From positions 372,001 to 436,000 of the forward strand of contig NZ_WTYF01000004.1 in the NCBI RefSeq assembly GCF_009827315.1: a stretch of DNA of 64,000 nucleotides, given 5' to 3'. The stretch is from Qipengyuania gaetbuli (lineage in GTDB: Bacteria > Pseudomonadota > Alphaproteobacteria > Sphingomonadales > Sphingomonadaceae). The notes under the pieces were generated by a model that saw nothing but the letters and a program-made list of their open reading frames with translations, was not told where the DNA came from and made no database searches. Shown one piece after another: positions 44,414 to 54,617 of the stretch (positions within the stretch are counted from its first letter, which is position 1; each line of letters starts with the position of its first letter). The position numbers and the translations under genes were made by a program.

Positions 44414-44934
44414 TCTTCCGTGGCCCGTTCTTCGCCCAGCAGGCGGGCGCGGCGTTCGGCGAGCACTTCGACGAGCGTACGCGAGCCGCCGTCGACCAGT
44501 TCATAGCTGCGCGCAGTCGTGATCCATGCCGGACGGCCGCGATAATCCCACACGCTGTCATAGCCGAGCACCAGCAGCGAGAAGGCGATGACCACTATGA
44601 CCACACCCTTCAACGCGCCGAAACCGAAGCCGAGCACGCGATCGATCGGGCCGAGGACGGAACCGCGCGATGCCTTGCCGACGTTGTTGGCGATAACCTT
44701 CATCGCGGCATAGGGGATCAGCAGCAGCAGCGCGAAGGCGAGGACCGAGGTCGCAATTCCCTGCCCCAGAAAGTCCTGCATGGCGAGCGTCAGCGGCGTG
44801 TGCAGGAATCGGATCGCAAAGGCTGCAAGGACCCATGCGGCGAGCGACAGAACTTCCTGCATGAAACCACGCATGAAGCCGCCCGCTGCGGCCACTCCCA
44901 CGATCAGGAGAACGATGAAGTCAAAACCCGTCAT
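44410..44934 (-). CDS. cvpA: CvpA family membrane protein
   Basis: A 174-residue inner-membrane protein with four helices (FIVLLIVGVAAAGGFMRGF, LSLAAWVLAAFAIRFL, SVLAFALLLLIPYAAMKVIA and GFGFGALKGVVIVVIAFSLL) and the family motif DRVLGFGFGALKG. CvpA proteins are tied to envelope stress and colicin V production in E. coli, with an unclear mechanism. radA and the IscU-like gene flank it on the same strand, a conserved group in sphingomonads. Confidence 0.9.
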   Translation of the reverse strand: MTGFDFIVLLIVGVAAAGGFMRGFMQEVLSLAAWVLAAFAIRFLHTPLTLAMQDFLGQGIATSVLAFALLLLIPYAAMKVIANNVGKASRGSVLGPIDRVLGFGFGALKGVVIVVIAFSLLVLGYDSVWDYRGRPAWITTARSYELVDGGSRTLVEVLAERRARLLGEERATEE

Positions 44935-44951
44935 AGACCCGGGGTTAGTGC

Positions 44952-46319
44952 TTATTGCGTCCCTATAATCCGGTCAACGAGGTTGGAGAGTTGTCCCAAG
45001 CCCGAGTAATCGAGTTCTGCCGAGCCGGTCTTTGCATCGGACGGACCGAAACCACGCCCGAAGCCGAGCTTGGCAGCTTCGCGCAAGCGCACATTGCCAT
45101 GCGCGACGGGCCGCACTTCGCCTGCAAGACTTACCTCGCCCAGCCAGACGCTGCGATCGGGTAGCGGCTTGTCCGCCAGCGCGCTCACGAGCGCGGCGGC
45201 AACCGCAAGGTCGGCGGCAGGGTCCGAAAGGCGATAACCGCCTGCAACATTGAGATAGACTTCCGCCGAGCTGAAGTTCAGCCCGCAGCGCGATTCCAGC
45301 ACGGCCAGCAACATGGCAAGACGGCCATTATCCCATCCGACTACCGCGCGGCGCGGCGTCGCACCCGATTGCAGTCGCACGATCAGGGCCTGGATTTCGA
45401 CCAGCACCGGCCGCGTTCCCTCCATCGCCGGAAACACCGCGCTGCCGGCCATGGGCTGGTCGCGTCCCGACAGGAACAGCATCGAGGGATTCTCGACCTC
45501 TTCCAGCCCTTCGCTGGCCATGGAGAAGACGCCGATTTCGTCGACCGCGCCGAAACGGTTCTTGAGCGCGCGCAGGATGCGGTACTGGTGCGAGCGTTCG
45601 CCTTCGAAGCTCATCACCACGTCGACCATGTGTTCGAGCACGCGCGGTCCGGCGATACTGCCATCCTTGGTCACGTGCCCGACGAGGACCAGAGCCACGC
45701 CGTTTTCCTTGGCGTAGCGGATCAGTTCGAACGCGCAGCCGCGCACCTGGCTGACCGTGCCGGGTGCACCCTCGATCGTGTCGGAATGCATCGTCTGGAT
45801 GGAATCGATCACGAGGAACTTGGGCGGAGCCATCGTGCCGAGCGTGGTGAGGATGTCGCGCACACCGGTGGCGGCGGCCAGCTTGACCGGCGCATCGGAC
45901 AGGCCGAGCCGCGATGCGCGCATCCGCACCTGTCCGGCCGCTTCTTCGCCGCTCACATAGACGACGCCGTGCCCTTCGCGAGCGACCTTTGCCGCGGCCT
46001 GCAGCAACAGCGTCGATTTGCCGATTCCGGGATCACCGCTCATCAGAATTGCGCTGCCCGGTACGAGGCCGCCGCCAAGGGCGCGGTCGAATTCGGCAAG
46101 GCCGGTCTTCTGGCGAACGGGCATTTCGCCCGGCTTGTCGAGGTCCACGAATTTCACCGCGCGACCGCCGCTCGACAGATCGTGCTTCAGCGAGAACACC
46201 GTCGCGGGCGCATCTTCGACCAGCGTGTTCCATTCCGCGCAATCGGCGCACTGGCCCTGCCAGCGGTGCGAAACATCGCCACAGGCCTGACAGACATAGC
46301 GTTTCTTGGGTTTAGCCAT
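44952..46319 (-). CDS. radA: DNA repair protein RadA
   Basis: A 455-residue RecA-like DnaB-type helicase that extends branches during recombination and repair. It has an N-terminal zinc finger (YVCQACGDVSHRWQGQCADC, about residues 7-26), Walker A GDPGIGKSTLLLQ, the RadA-specific KNRFG motif in RALKNRFGAVDEIG, and a C-terminal Lon-protease-like domain (LNVAGGYRLSDPAADLAVAA). I chose ATG 46319, two codons inside a longer frame. Confidence 0.95.
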   Translation of the reverse strand: MAKPKKRYVCQACGDVSHRWQGQCADCAEWNTLVEDAPATVFSLKHDLSSGGRAVKFVDLDKPGEMPVRQKTGLAEFDRALGGGLVPGSAILMSGDPGIGKSTLLLQAAAKVAREGHGVVYVSGEEAAGQVRMRASRLGLSDAPVKLAAATGVRDILTTLGTMAPPKFLVIDSIQTMHSDTIEGAPGTVSQVRGCAFELIRYAKENGVALVLVGHVTKDGSIAGPRVLEHMVDVVMSFEGERSHQYRILRALKNRFGAVDEIGVFSMASEGLEEVENPSMLFLSGRDQPMAGSAVFPAMEGTRPVLVEIQALIVRLQSGATPRRAVVGWDNGRLAMLLAVLESRCGLNFSSAEVYLNVAGGYRLSDPAADLAVAAALVSALADKPLPDRSVWLGEVSLAGEVRPVAHGNVRLREAAKLGFGRGFGPSDAKTGSAELDYSGLGQLSNLVDRIIGTQ

Positions 46320-46390
46320 CCACAAGAGCTAGCCGGAACATTTGAGGAACGCAATTGCCAATCCATGCGATGATGTGCACAAGGATGGCG

Positions 46391-48706
46391 ATGCGGCAGA
46401 AGGAACTGAGGATCGCACTCGTCTGCTACGGCGGGGTCAGCCTGGCGGTCTATATGCACGGCGTCACGCGGGAGCTGTGGCACCTCGCCCGCGCCAGCCG
46501 CGACTACCATTCCGGCGTAGCGCCGCGCAGCGGAGTGGACGGGGTCTACACCGAACTCCTCGCCGCGATCGAGGACAAGCACGCCCTGCGGCTGCGCGTC
46601 GTGCCCGACATCATGAGCGGGGCCAGTGCGGGCGGCATCAATGCGGTATTCCTCGCGCAGGCTATCCATTCGGGGCAGAGCCTGGAGCCGCTTACCGACC
46701 TGTGGCTGGAAGTCGCCGATGTCGACATTCTCACCGATCCCGACGCCAAGCTGCGCTGGCGCGGCGGCAAAATCTGGGCGCAACCGGTCGCCAGCTTCAT
46801 CCTTAGCCGGCCGGGCACCGAATTGGCGGATCAGGTCGCTCCCGAAACGCGCGCCGAGGTTCGGCGCAAGGTATCGCACCTCATCCGCGGGCGTTGGTTT
46901 GAGCCGCCCTTTTCGGGTCTCGGTTTCTCCAAGCTGCTGGAGCGCGCGTTCACAGCCATGGCGGCCGCGCCGCACGAGGCCCCGCTCCTTCCGCCTGGCC
47001 ATCCGCTCGACCTCTTCGTCACGACGACGGACTTCCATGGCTACCGCGAACTGCTGCGGCTCAACAGCCCACCCGTGGTTGAGGATACCGAACACCGCCT
47101 GCCTATTTACATGAGGTCAAACACGCCGGTTGAGGGTGGGCGCGATCTAGCAAATCCGCTGGAACTTGTGTTTGCGGCGCGGGCGACGGCGAGCTTTCCA
47201 GGCGCGTTTCCGCCGCTAAAAATAAAGGAGATTGACCTTCTTGCAGCCGAGACCGGGCGGCATTGGCCGGGAAAGGCAGAATTTCTCGATCGCATCATGC
47301 CAATACACGTTATGCGGGGCGGTACGCAGAACGTCTCGCTGATCGACGGGTCGGTGCTGGTGAACAAGCCCTTTGCCGGTGCCATAACGGCGCTGCGTGG
47401 CCGCCCTGCCCAGCGCGAGGTCGATCGCCGCTTCGTCTATGTCGATCCGCGCCCCGAGGGCCTCAATCCGCGTGATGAAAGGCTGGCGCGCGATGTCGGG
47501 TTTTTCTCCGCCATCTTCGGCTCGCTTTCCACGATCCCGCGCGAGCAACCCATCCGCGACAACCTCGAACAGCTGCAGGAACAGAGCCGTGAGGCGGAGC
47601 GCCTTGGCCGTATCGTCGCCGCGCTACGTCCGGAAGTCGATGCGACCGTCGAGCGCCTGTTCGGACGCACGCTGTTTCTCGACCGTCCCACGCCAAAGCG
47701 CCTCAAGGCATGGCGACAGAAGGCCCAGCAGGCAGCCGCGCAACAGGCGGGATACGCCTTCCACTCCTATGCGCAGGCCAAGTTCAGCGGCATCGTGACG
47801 CGGCTTGCACGCCTCGCCTACGAGGCCGCTCCTTCGCTCCACCTGCCCGACCCCTTGGCAGTGGAGGAAGTCCTGCGGGAAGAGCTAGGCCGTCGCGGAC
47901 TGGTGAAGCTATCCGAAGGCACTTCCGGCGCAACGCCCGAGGCGATCGGCTTCTTCCGCGAACACGACATCGGTTTTCGCATCCGCCGCCTGCGTCTGCT
48001 GGCGCGCCGGCTAGCCCGCGATTGGGAGGCCGATCCCGACATCCCGGACGATGCGCTGGAGAAAGGCCGCGACGCGATCTACGCGATCCTCGCGCTCTAT
48101 TTCGAAAAGGAAGGCGTTGCCTCGCTGGGCGACGATTTCGGGGACGTGGCGCAGCATGTCCTCGCCGATCCGGGGCGGTTGCTCGACACGCTGGATGCCA
48201 AGCGCCACCTCATCGAAACGGACGACGAGGCAGAGGTCATGCTGGCCGATGCGCTCGAGCTGATGCCGGCAAACCTCAAGCGGCGGATGCTGTTCGCCTA
48301 TCTCGGCTTCCCGTTCTACGACGTCGCCACCTTGCCGCTGCTGCGCAACGAAGGGCTGACCGAATTCGATCCGGTCAAGGTCGACCGCATCAGCCCCGAC
48401 GATGCGCGCAGCATCCGTGACGGTGGTACCTCCGCCACCCTGCGCGGCATCGAATTCTACAATTTCGGTGCGTTCTTCAGCCGTTCCTATCGCGAGAACG
48501 ATTACCTGTGGGGACGCCTCCACGGAGCGGAACGGATGATCGACCTCGTCTGCTCCACCATGGAGCACGAGCATGATGAGCCGTTACTGCGCGCCTTCAA
48601 GCGCAAGGCGTTCCTCGCCATCCTGGACGAGGAATATGCCTCCGGGCGCTGTGCACGCAGCCTGCTCGACGAAGTTCGCGCCGAGGTGCTGGAACGGGTG
48701 GTCTGA
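46391..48706 (+). CDS. Large patatin-like phospholipase
   Basis: A 771-residue protein with an N-terminal patatin domain and a long C-terminal region, the layout of the bacterial patatin-related family with DUF3376. Oxyanion motif VCYGGVSLAVYMHGVTREL, catalytic Ser79 in MSGASAGGINAVFLAQ and catalytic Asp319 in LIDGSVLVNKPF form the Ser-Asp dyad of lipid acyl hydrolases. No signal peptide is seen, so it is likely cytoplasmic or membrane-peripheral. I chose ATG 46391, five bases after AAGGA; ATG 46385 is also possible. A stretch near 47140-47245 uses codons unlike the rest of the gene. Confidence 0.88.
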   Translation: MRQKELRIALVCYGGVSLAVYMHGVTRELWHLARASRDYHSGVAPRSGVDGVYTELLAAIEDKHALRLRVVPDIMSGASAGGINAVFLAQAIHSGQSLEPLTDLWLEVADVDILTDPDAKLRWRGGKIWAQPVASFILSRPGTELADQVAPETRAEVRRKVSHLIRGRWFEPPFSGLGFSKLLERAFTAMAAAPHEAPLLPPGHPLDLFVTTTDFHGYRELLRLNSPPVVEDTEHRLPIYMRSNTPVEGGRDLANPLELVFAARATASFPGAFPPLKIKEIDLLAAETGRHWPGKAEFLDRIMPIHVMRGGTQNVSLIDGSVLVNKPFAGAITALRGRPAQREVDRRFVYVDPRPEGLNPRDERLARDVGFFSAIFGSLSTIPREQPIRDNLEQLQEQSREAERLGRIVAALRPEVDATVERLFGRTLFLDRPTPKRLKAWRQKAQQAAAQQAGYAFHSYAQAKFSGIVTRLARLAYEAAPSLHLPDPLAVEEVLREELGRRGLVKLSEGTSGATPEAIGFFREHDIGFRIRRLRLLARRLARDWEADPDIPDDALEKGRDAIYAILALYFEKEGVASLGDDFGDVAQHVLADPGRLLDTLDAKRHLIETDDEAEVMLADALELMPANLKRRMLFAYLGFPFYDVATLPLLRNEGLTEFDPVKVDRISPDDARSIRDGGTSATLRGIEFYNFGAFFSRSYRENDYLWGRLHGAERMIDLVCSTMEHEHDEPLLRAFKRKAFLAILDEEYASGRCARSLLDEVRAEVLERVV

Positions 48707-48707
48707 C

Positions 48708-49595
48708 CTATTCCGCCTCGAGGCTCTGGTAGATCGCGGTCACGAAGGCATCGGGGCCGATGAAACCCTCGCCCCGGTTAAAACTGGCAAGCGGCTTTGC
48801 GGCGACCGCTTCTTCGACGCTGGCACCGCCATCCTTCAACTCACGAACCAGCCCGACCGCTTCGCCGATCATCCCGCGATAGGCGACGAGGCCCGCTTTG
48901 TCGCTCATCGGGCCGTGGCCCGGAATGACCTGCGTCTTGTCGTCGATCGCCCGAATGACCGTGTCGAGCGAGGTCATGGCATGGAGCACACTGCCGCCCG
49001 ATTCCAGGTCGATGAAGGGATAGCCCGGGCTGTTGAAATAGAGATCGCCCATGTGGACGATGTTGTCTTCCTTCCAGAACACGATGCTGTCGCCATCTGT
49101 GTGGCCGCCGCCGACGAACATCACGTCGATCGTGTCGCCGTTGCGGTGCATGCGGACACCCTGTTCGTACGTCACGACGGGTAGCGCCGCGGCGGGCGCG
49201 GGCGGCACTTCGAACCGGCCGGAGCTTCCCTCAATCATGCGCGCGCGCACGTTATGATGCGCGAAAATCAGCGCGCCCTTCTCGCCGAAATTCTCGTTCC
49301 CGCCGGTGTGGTCGAAATGCCAGTGGGTGTTGATAACGAAGGCCGTGGGCGAGGCACCGAGCCCGGCGACTGCCGCTTCGATCTTCTCGCTGAGTGGGGC
49401 GAACTGGTCGTCGATCAGGATCGTGCCGTCCTCGCCATGGCTGACCCCGATATTGCCGCCTGCGCCGAACAACACTGCGATGCCGGGCGCGAGTTCCTGC
49501 GCCTTGATTTCCACCTGGCTGAAATCGCGCTGGGCATGGACGGGCGAGGCAAGCAGCACGGCTGCCCCTGCCAGAATGATGGCTTTGCTGTTCAT
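48708..49595 (-). CDS. Exported MBL-fold metallohydrolase
   Basis: A 295-residue metallo-beta-lactamase-fold protein with a signal peptide (MNSKAIILAGAAVLLASPVHA). Zinc motif INTHWHFDHTGGN (HxHxDH), VGGGHTDGDSIVFW and IPGHGP give the ligand set of the periplasmic BLA-like/quinoprotein-relay group. Whether it hydrolyses beta-lactams is unknown; related periplasmic enzymes of sphingomonads can be weakly active. It is convergent with the patatin gene (1-bp gap). Its GGGGAG ribosome-binding site lies in an inverted repeat. Confidence 0.85.
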   Translation of the reverse strand: MNSKAIILAGAAVLLASPVHAQRDFSQVEIKAQELAPGIAVLFGAGGNIGVSHGEDGTILIDDQFAPLSEKIEAAVAGLGASPTAFVINTHWHFDHTGGNENFGEKGALIFAHHNVRARMIEGSSGRFEVPPAPAAALPVVTYEQGVRMHRNGDTIDVMFVGGGHTDGDSIVFWKEDNIVHMGDLYFNSPGYPFIDLESGGSVLHAMTSLDTVIRAIDDKTQVIPGHGPMSDKAGLVAYRGMIGEAVGLVRELKDGGASVEEAVAAKPLASFNRGEGFIGPDAFVTAIYQSLEAE

Positions 49596-49600
49596 GAAGT

Positions 49601-49630
49601 CTCCCCTTTCGCAGCGACGCTAGAGGGGAG
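49601..49630 (-). promoter_or_regulatory. Inverted repeat covering the MBL ribosome-binding site
   Basis: AGGGGAG (49630-49624 on the + strand, read as CTCCCCT on minus) pairs with the AGGGGAG ribosome-binding site at 49607-49601, giving a 7-bp stem with a 16-nt loop just before the ATG at 49595. Because it also follows dnaJ (stop at 49657), it could act as a terminator hairpin or mask the site. Confidence 0.4.
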
Positions 49631-49656
49631 CAATCAACCTGTCGAGCCTGCGCGGA

Positions 49657-50781
49657 TCAACCGCCGAAAGCGTCCTTGAGCTTGTCGAAGAAGCTGCGGC
49701 TTTCGGGGCATTCGTCGCCGGTTTCCAGTTCGCGGAACTGTTCGAGCAGCGCGCGCTGTTCCTTGGTCAGCTTCGTCGGCGTCTCTACCGCGATCTCCAC
49801 GACCATGTCGCCGCGCCCGCGTCCCTGGAGGACCGGCATGCCTGCACCGCGCTGGCGCAGTTGCTTGCCCGACTGGATGCCCGCCGGGATTTCCAGCGTG
49901 AGTTCCTCGCCGTCGAGGCCGGGGATCTCGATCGAACCGCCAAGGGCTGCCTTGGTGAAGCTGATCGGCACGCGGGTCGCCAGCGTGGTGCCCTCGCGCA
50001 CGAAGATCGGGTGCTGCTTCACATGGACGAAGATGTAGAGGTCGCCGGGTGCCGCACCGCGCGGACCGGCTTCGCCCTTGCCTGACAGACGGATACGCGT
50101 GCCGGTATCGACGCCGGGCGGAATGTCGATCTGCAGTTTCTGCGGGCGGTCGACCTGCCCTTCCCCGCGGCAATCGCGGCAGGGGCTGGTGATGATCTCG
50201 CCGGCACCGTGACAGTTCGGACAGGGCCGTTCGACGACAAAGAAGCCCTGCTTTGCGCGGACCTTGCCTTGCCCGGCGCACAGATTGCAGGTGCGCTTCT
50301 GCGTTCCCGGCGTAGCGCCCGAACCCTGGCAGGTGTCGCAGGTCTGGCTGACTTCGATCTCGATTTCGGAAGACTTGCCGTGGAAGGCTTCTTCCAGCGT
50401 AACTTCCATGTCGTAGCGCAGGTCGGCGCCGCGGCGTGCCTGGGCACGACCACCGCCACCGAAGGCGCTGCCGAAAATGGTCTCGAAGATATCGCCGATG
50501 TCGCCGAAATCGGCCCCCGGATGGCCGCCGCCACCGCCGTTCATGCCTTGCGTGAAGGCGGCATGGCCGAAGCGGTCGTAGGCCGCGCGCTTCTGCGGGT
50601 CCTTCAGGCAGTCATAGGCCTCGGAGACGGCCTTGAATTTGGCCTCGTTCTCCTTGCAGCCTTGGTTACGGTCGGGATGGTATTTCATCGCGAGCTTGCG
50701 ATAGGCGGACTTGATCGTCGCCCCGTCGGCATCGCGGCTCACCCCGAGCTGCTCGTAATAGTCGATATCGGTCGCTGACAT
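49657..50781 (-). CDS. dnaJ: Chaperone DnaJ
   Basis: A 374-residue type I Hsp40. The J domain (DYYEQLGVSRDADGATIKSA, HPD motif in KYHPDRN) stimulates DnaK ATPase. A Gly/Phe-rich stretch with GGGGHPG follows. Four CxxCxGxG zinc repeats (CDTCQGSG, CNLCAGQG, CPNCHGAG, CRDCRGEG) and a C-terminal substrate-binding domain complete it. dnaK is 67 bp upstream on the same strand with a hairpin between, so both are likely driven by the dnaK heat-shock promoter. Confidence 0.97.
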   Translation of the reverse strand: MSATDIDYYEQLGVSRDADGATIKSAYRKLAMKYHPDRNQGCKENEAKFKAVSEAYDCLKDPQKRAAYDRFGHAAFTQGMNGGGGGHPGADFGDIGDIFETIFGSAFGGGGRAQARRGADLRYDMEVTLEEAFHGKSSEIEIEVSQTCDTCQGSGATPGTQKRTCNLCAGQGKVRAKQGFFVVERPCPNCHGAGEIITSPCRDCRGEGQVDRPQKLQIDIPPGVDTGTRIRLSGKGEAGPRGAAPGDLYIFVHVKQHPIFVREGTTLATRVPISFTKAALGGSIEIPGLDGEELTLEIPAGIQSGKQLRQRGAGMPVLQGRGRGDMVVEIAVETPTKLTKEQRALLEQFRELETGDECPESRSFFDKLKDAFGG

Positions 50782-50795
50782 GGTTCAAATGCCTA

Positions 50796-50826
50796 GCCGC
50801 CACCGGGACCAAAAGGCACCGGCGGC
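50796..50826 (-). repeat. Hairpin in the dnaK-dnaJ gap
   Basis: GCCGCC (50796-50801) and GGCGGC (50821-50826) enclose a partly self-complementary loop with AAAA at its centre. A dnaK-dnaJ intercistronic hairpin could attenuate dnaJ expression or stabilise dnaK mRNA. There is no clear T-tract on the minus strand. Confidence 0.35.
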
Positions 50827-50848
50827 GACGAGGTTTTCATCAACAGTC

Positions 50849-52774
<1,926 letters not shown>

Positions 52775-52875
52775 GGTTTCCCCATAAGTTTCACATTGTT
52801 GGACACCGCGCGATTGGATCCCCACGAAGGGCGGAACCGGTCGGCGGCTCGTTCGGGTGGTGTGTTACTCAGGCG

Positions 52876-52903
52876 ATATAGGTGCGGTTTCGCTTGGCAC
52901 AAG
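52876..52903 (-). promoter_or_regulatory. Heat-shock (sigma-32) promoter of dnaK
   Basis: Read on the minus strand, CTTG (52903-52900) and CCTATAT (52882-52876) are 17 bp apart, fitting the alphaproteobacterial heat-shock consensus CTTG-N17/18-CYTATNT exactly in these positions. A leader of about 95 nt to the dnaK ATG follows. No CIRCE element is present. Confidence 0.75.
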
Positions 52904-52953
52904 GGAGGTCGCCCGCTAGTTTTTTCGGTCTCAGACAGGAGGGAAAATTACCG

Positions 52954-53433
52954 ATGATGAAACCCGTTTTCGCCGCCATGATGCTCGCCGGGACCAGCCT
53001 GGGCCTCGCCGCCTGCGGTGGTGCAGAGACCGAAGCGCCCGCCGCAACCGATGATGCCGCCGGCCTCGAAATCGCCAATGCGCGCATGGTCCTGCCTGCT
53101 GTCGCCGGCAATCCGGCCGCGATCTATTTCGACCTGAAGAACAGTGGCGAGCGCGGCGTGGCCGTGCGCAAGGCCGAAGTCGCCGGTGCCGGCAAGACCG
53201 AAGTGCACGGCACGATGGAATGGGACGGCAAGATGGAAATGAGCGAGACGGGACCGCAGGCCGTGCAGCCTGGCGAAACGCTCAAGTTCGAACCCGGCGG
53301 CCTGCACGTCATGGTGTTCGACCTTTCGCCCGATCTCGTCGCTGGCAGCGAAACCGCGATGACCCTGACCGTGGCAGGCGGCAAGGCCGCGACCTTCAAC
53401 GTTCCGATCCAGGAAGCCGGGGACGATCGCTGA
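52954..53433 (+). CDS. Periplasmic copper chaperone PCuAC-type lipoprotein
   Basis: A 159-residue DUF461/PCuAC family protein. The N-terminus is a lipoprotein signal with lipobox LGLAAC, so it is probably membrane-anchored in the periplasm. The family's Cu(I)-binding H/M set is visible: TEVHGTMEWDGKMEMSE and the later GLHVMVFDL. PCuAC proteins deliver copper to the Cu-A or Cu-B site of cytochrome oxidase. ATG 52954 follows an AGGAGGG site. The three genes that follow are close behind on the same strand. Confidence 0.9.
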   Translation: MMKPVFAAMMLAGTSLGLAACGGAETEAPAATDDAAGLEIANARMVLPAVAGNPAAIYFDLKNSGERGVAVRKAEVAGAGKTEVHGTMEWDGKMEMSETGPQAVQPGETLKFEPGGLHVMVFDLSPDLVAGSETAMTLTVAGGKAATFNVPIQEAGDDR

Positions 53434-53438
53434 ACGAC

Positions 53439-53966
53439 TTGCGCGACACGCTCGGGGTTGAAAGCCACACCGCCGCTCCCGCAACTTGCGAGATCGGCGG
53501 GCAGCGGGCGCTCACCCCGGGCGAAGTCGCGCTTGCCCGCAGCGTGTTCGGGGATGCCATAGACTATGCCCGCGTGACCGTGCGCCGGCGCAAGTGGTTT
53601 CCCTTCCAGCCCCGCCGCGTCACCATGGCGCCGCGGGGGCACCTACATTTCCATCCGCACTCAGAAAATTACTGCGACGATTTCTCGCAGGCCAACGTGC
53701 TGCGCCAGGGGCTCTTCATCCACGAGATGGTGCATGTCTGGCAGGTGCAGACACTCGGCCAGTGGTATCTCGTCACCCGGCGGATGCCTTGGGCCCGCTA
53801 TGACTACAGCCTCAAGCCGGGGTGGAAGCTGGAACGCTATGGAATCGAACAGCAGGCCGAAATCGTGAAGCACGCTTTCTGGCTGCGGAATGGGATCAAG
53901 GTCGCCGGAGTTGGCGATGCGGCGCCTTACGAAATGCTCGTGAATTTTCCCGGGGCAGGCGCATGA
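53439..53966 (+). CDS. Protein with HEXXH motif (annotated elsewhere as vgr-related), function unknown
   Basis: A conserved sphingomonad protein of 175 residues sometimes labelled vgr-related. The sequence has a zincin-like GLFIHEMVHVWQVQTLGQ (His95, Glu96, His99), preceded by a His-rich stretch (GHLHFHPHSENYCDDF). It may be a metalloprotease or a metal-binding protein; no third ligand is certain. There is no signal peptide. The start is not clear: TTG 53439 is used here, while a CTG at 53430 overlapping the previous stop is in frame. Its stop overlaps the next start (ATGA). Confidence 0.7.
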   Translation: MRDTLGVESHTAAPATCEIGGQRALTPGEVALARSVFGDAIDYARVTVRRRKWFPFQPRRVTMAPRGHLHFHPHSENYCDDFSQANVLRQGLFIHEMVHVWQVQTLGQWYLVTRRMPWARYDYSLKPGWKLERYGIEQQAEIVKHAFWLRNGIKVAGVGDAAPYEMLVNFPGAGA

Positions 53967-54535
53967 CCGAGTTCGAATTCGTCTTTCTGCTCTACGCCTT
54001 GTTGCTGGGCCTTTCGCTGATCGAGTTGCTGGCCGGAATGGGCCGCGCTCTGGAGCTCAAGTTCGCCAGCGACGCCGGCGGGCAGAGCTTCAAGATCGGA
54101 TGGCTGACCCCGGCCCTTGCGGTCTTCGTCATGCTGGACCTGCTGAGCTTCTGGATCTTCGCATGGCGCGTACGCGACCTCATGACGGTCAGTGCATTGT
54201 CGCTCCTTGCGGTGATGATGTTCGCCTCGTCCTATTATCTTGCCGCACGCCTGGTCTTTCCGAGCGAACCCGACCGCTTTGCTGATCTCGATACCCACTA
54301 CCAGAGGGTGAAAGGGGTCGTCATGGTCATCCTGATCGCCCTGGTCGGGGTGCAATGGCTTTACCTGCTTTCTATCGAGAGCATCCGCGACGGCCTGCTG
54401 ACGCCGCTCGCCGCTGGCATGACGCTGGTACTGGTCGGGCTGATGGCGGCGGTGATTTTCGTACGCTCACCTCGCTGGAGCCTGATACTGCTCCTGTTGC
54501 TGGTGGCGCGGTACCTTGTCATTTACGCGCTCTGA
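53963..54535 (+). CDS. Conserved integral membrane protein, unknown
   Basis: I do not recognise the family. The 190-residue protein has about six hydrophobic helices, including FVFLLYALLLGLSLIELLAG, LAVFVMLDLLSFWIFAW, LLAVMMFASSYYLAARLVF, VVMVILIALVGVQWLYLL and a C-terminal WSLILLLLLVARYLVIYAL. The ATG overlaps the stop of the HEXXH gene, so the two are likely co-translated. A role in the same process (perhaps envelope or copper-related) is only suggested by position. Confidence 0.75.
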   Translation: MTEFEFVFLLYALLLGLSLIELLAGMGRALELKFASDAGGQSFKIGWLTPALAVFVMLDLLSFWIFAWRVRDLMTVSALSLLAVMMFASSYYLAARLVFPSEPDRFADLDTHYQRVKGVVMVILIALVGVQWLYLLSIESIRDGLLTPLAAGMTLVLVGLMAAVIFVRSPRWSLILLLLLVARYLVIYAL

Positions 54536-54617
54536 CGCCCGAGAAGAGCCGCGCGTTCATTGGGGTGCAAGGTCACAGGCGCAAGAGTGCCCGGGTCCGG
54601 CAAGGTGGGAGGCATTC

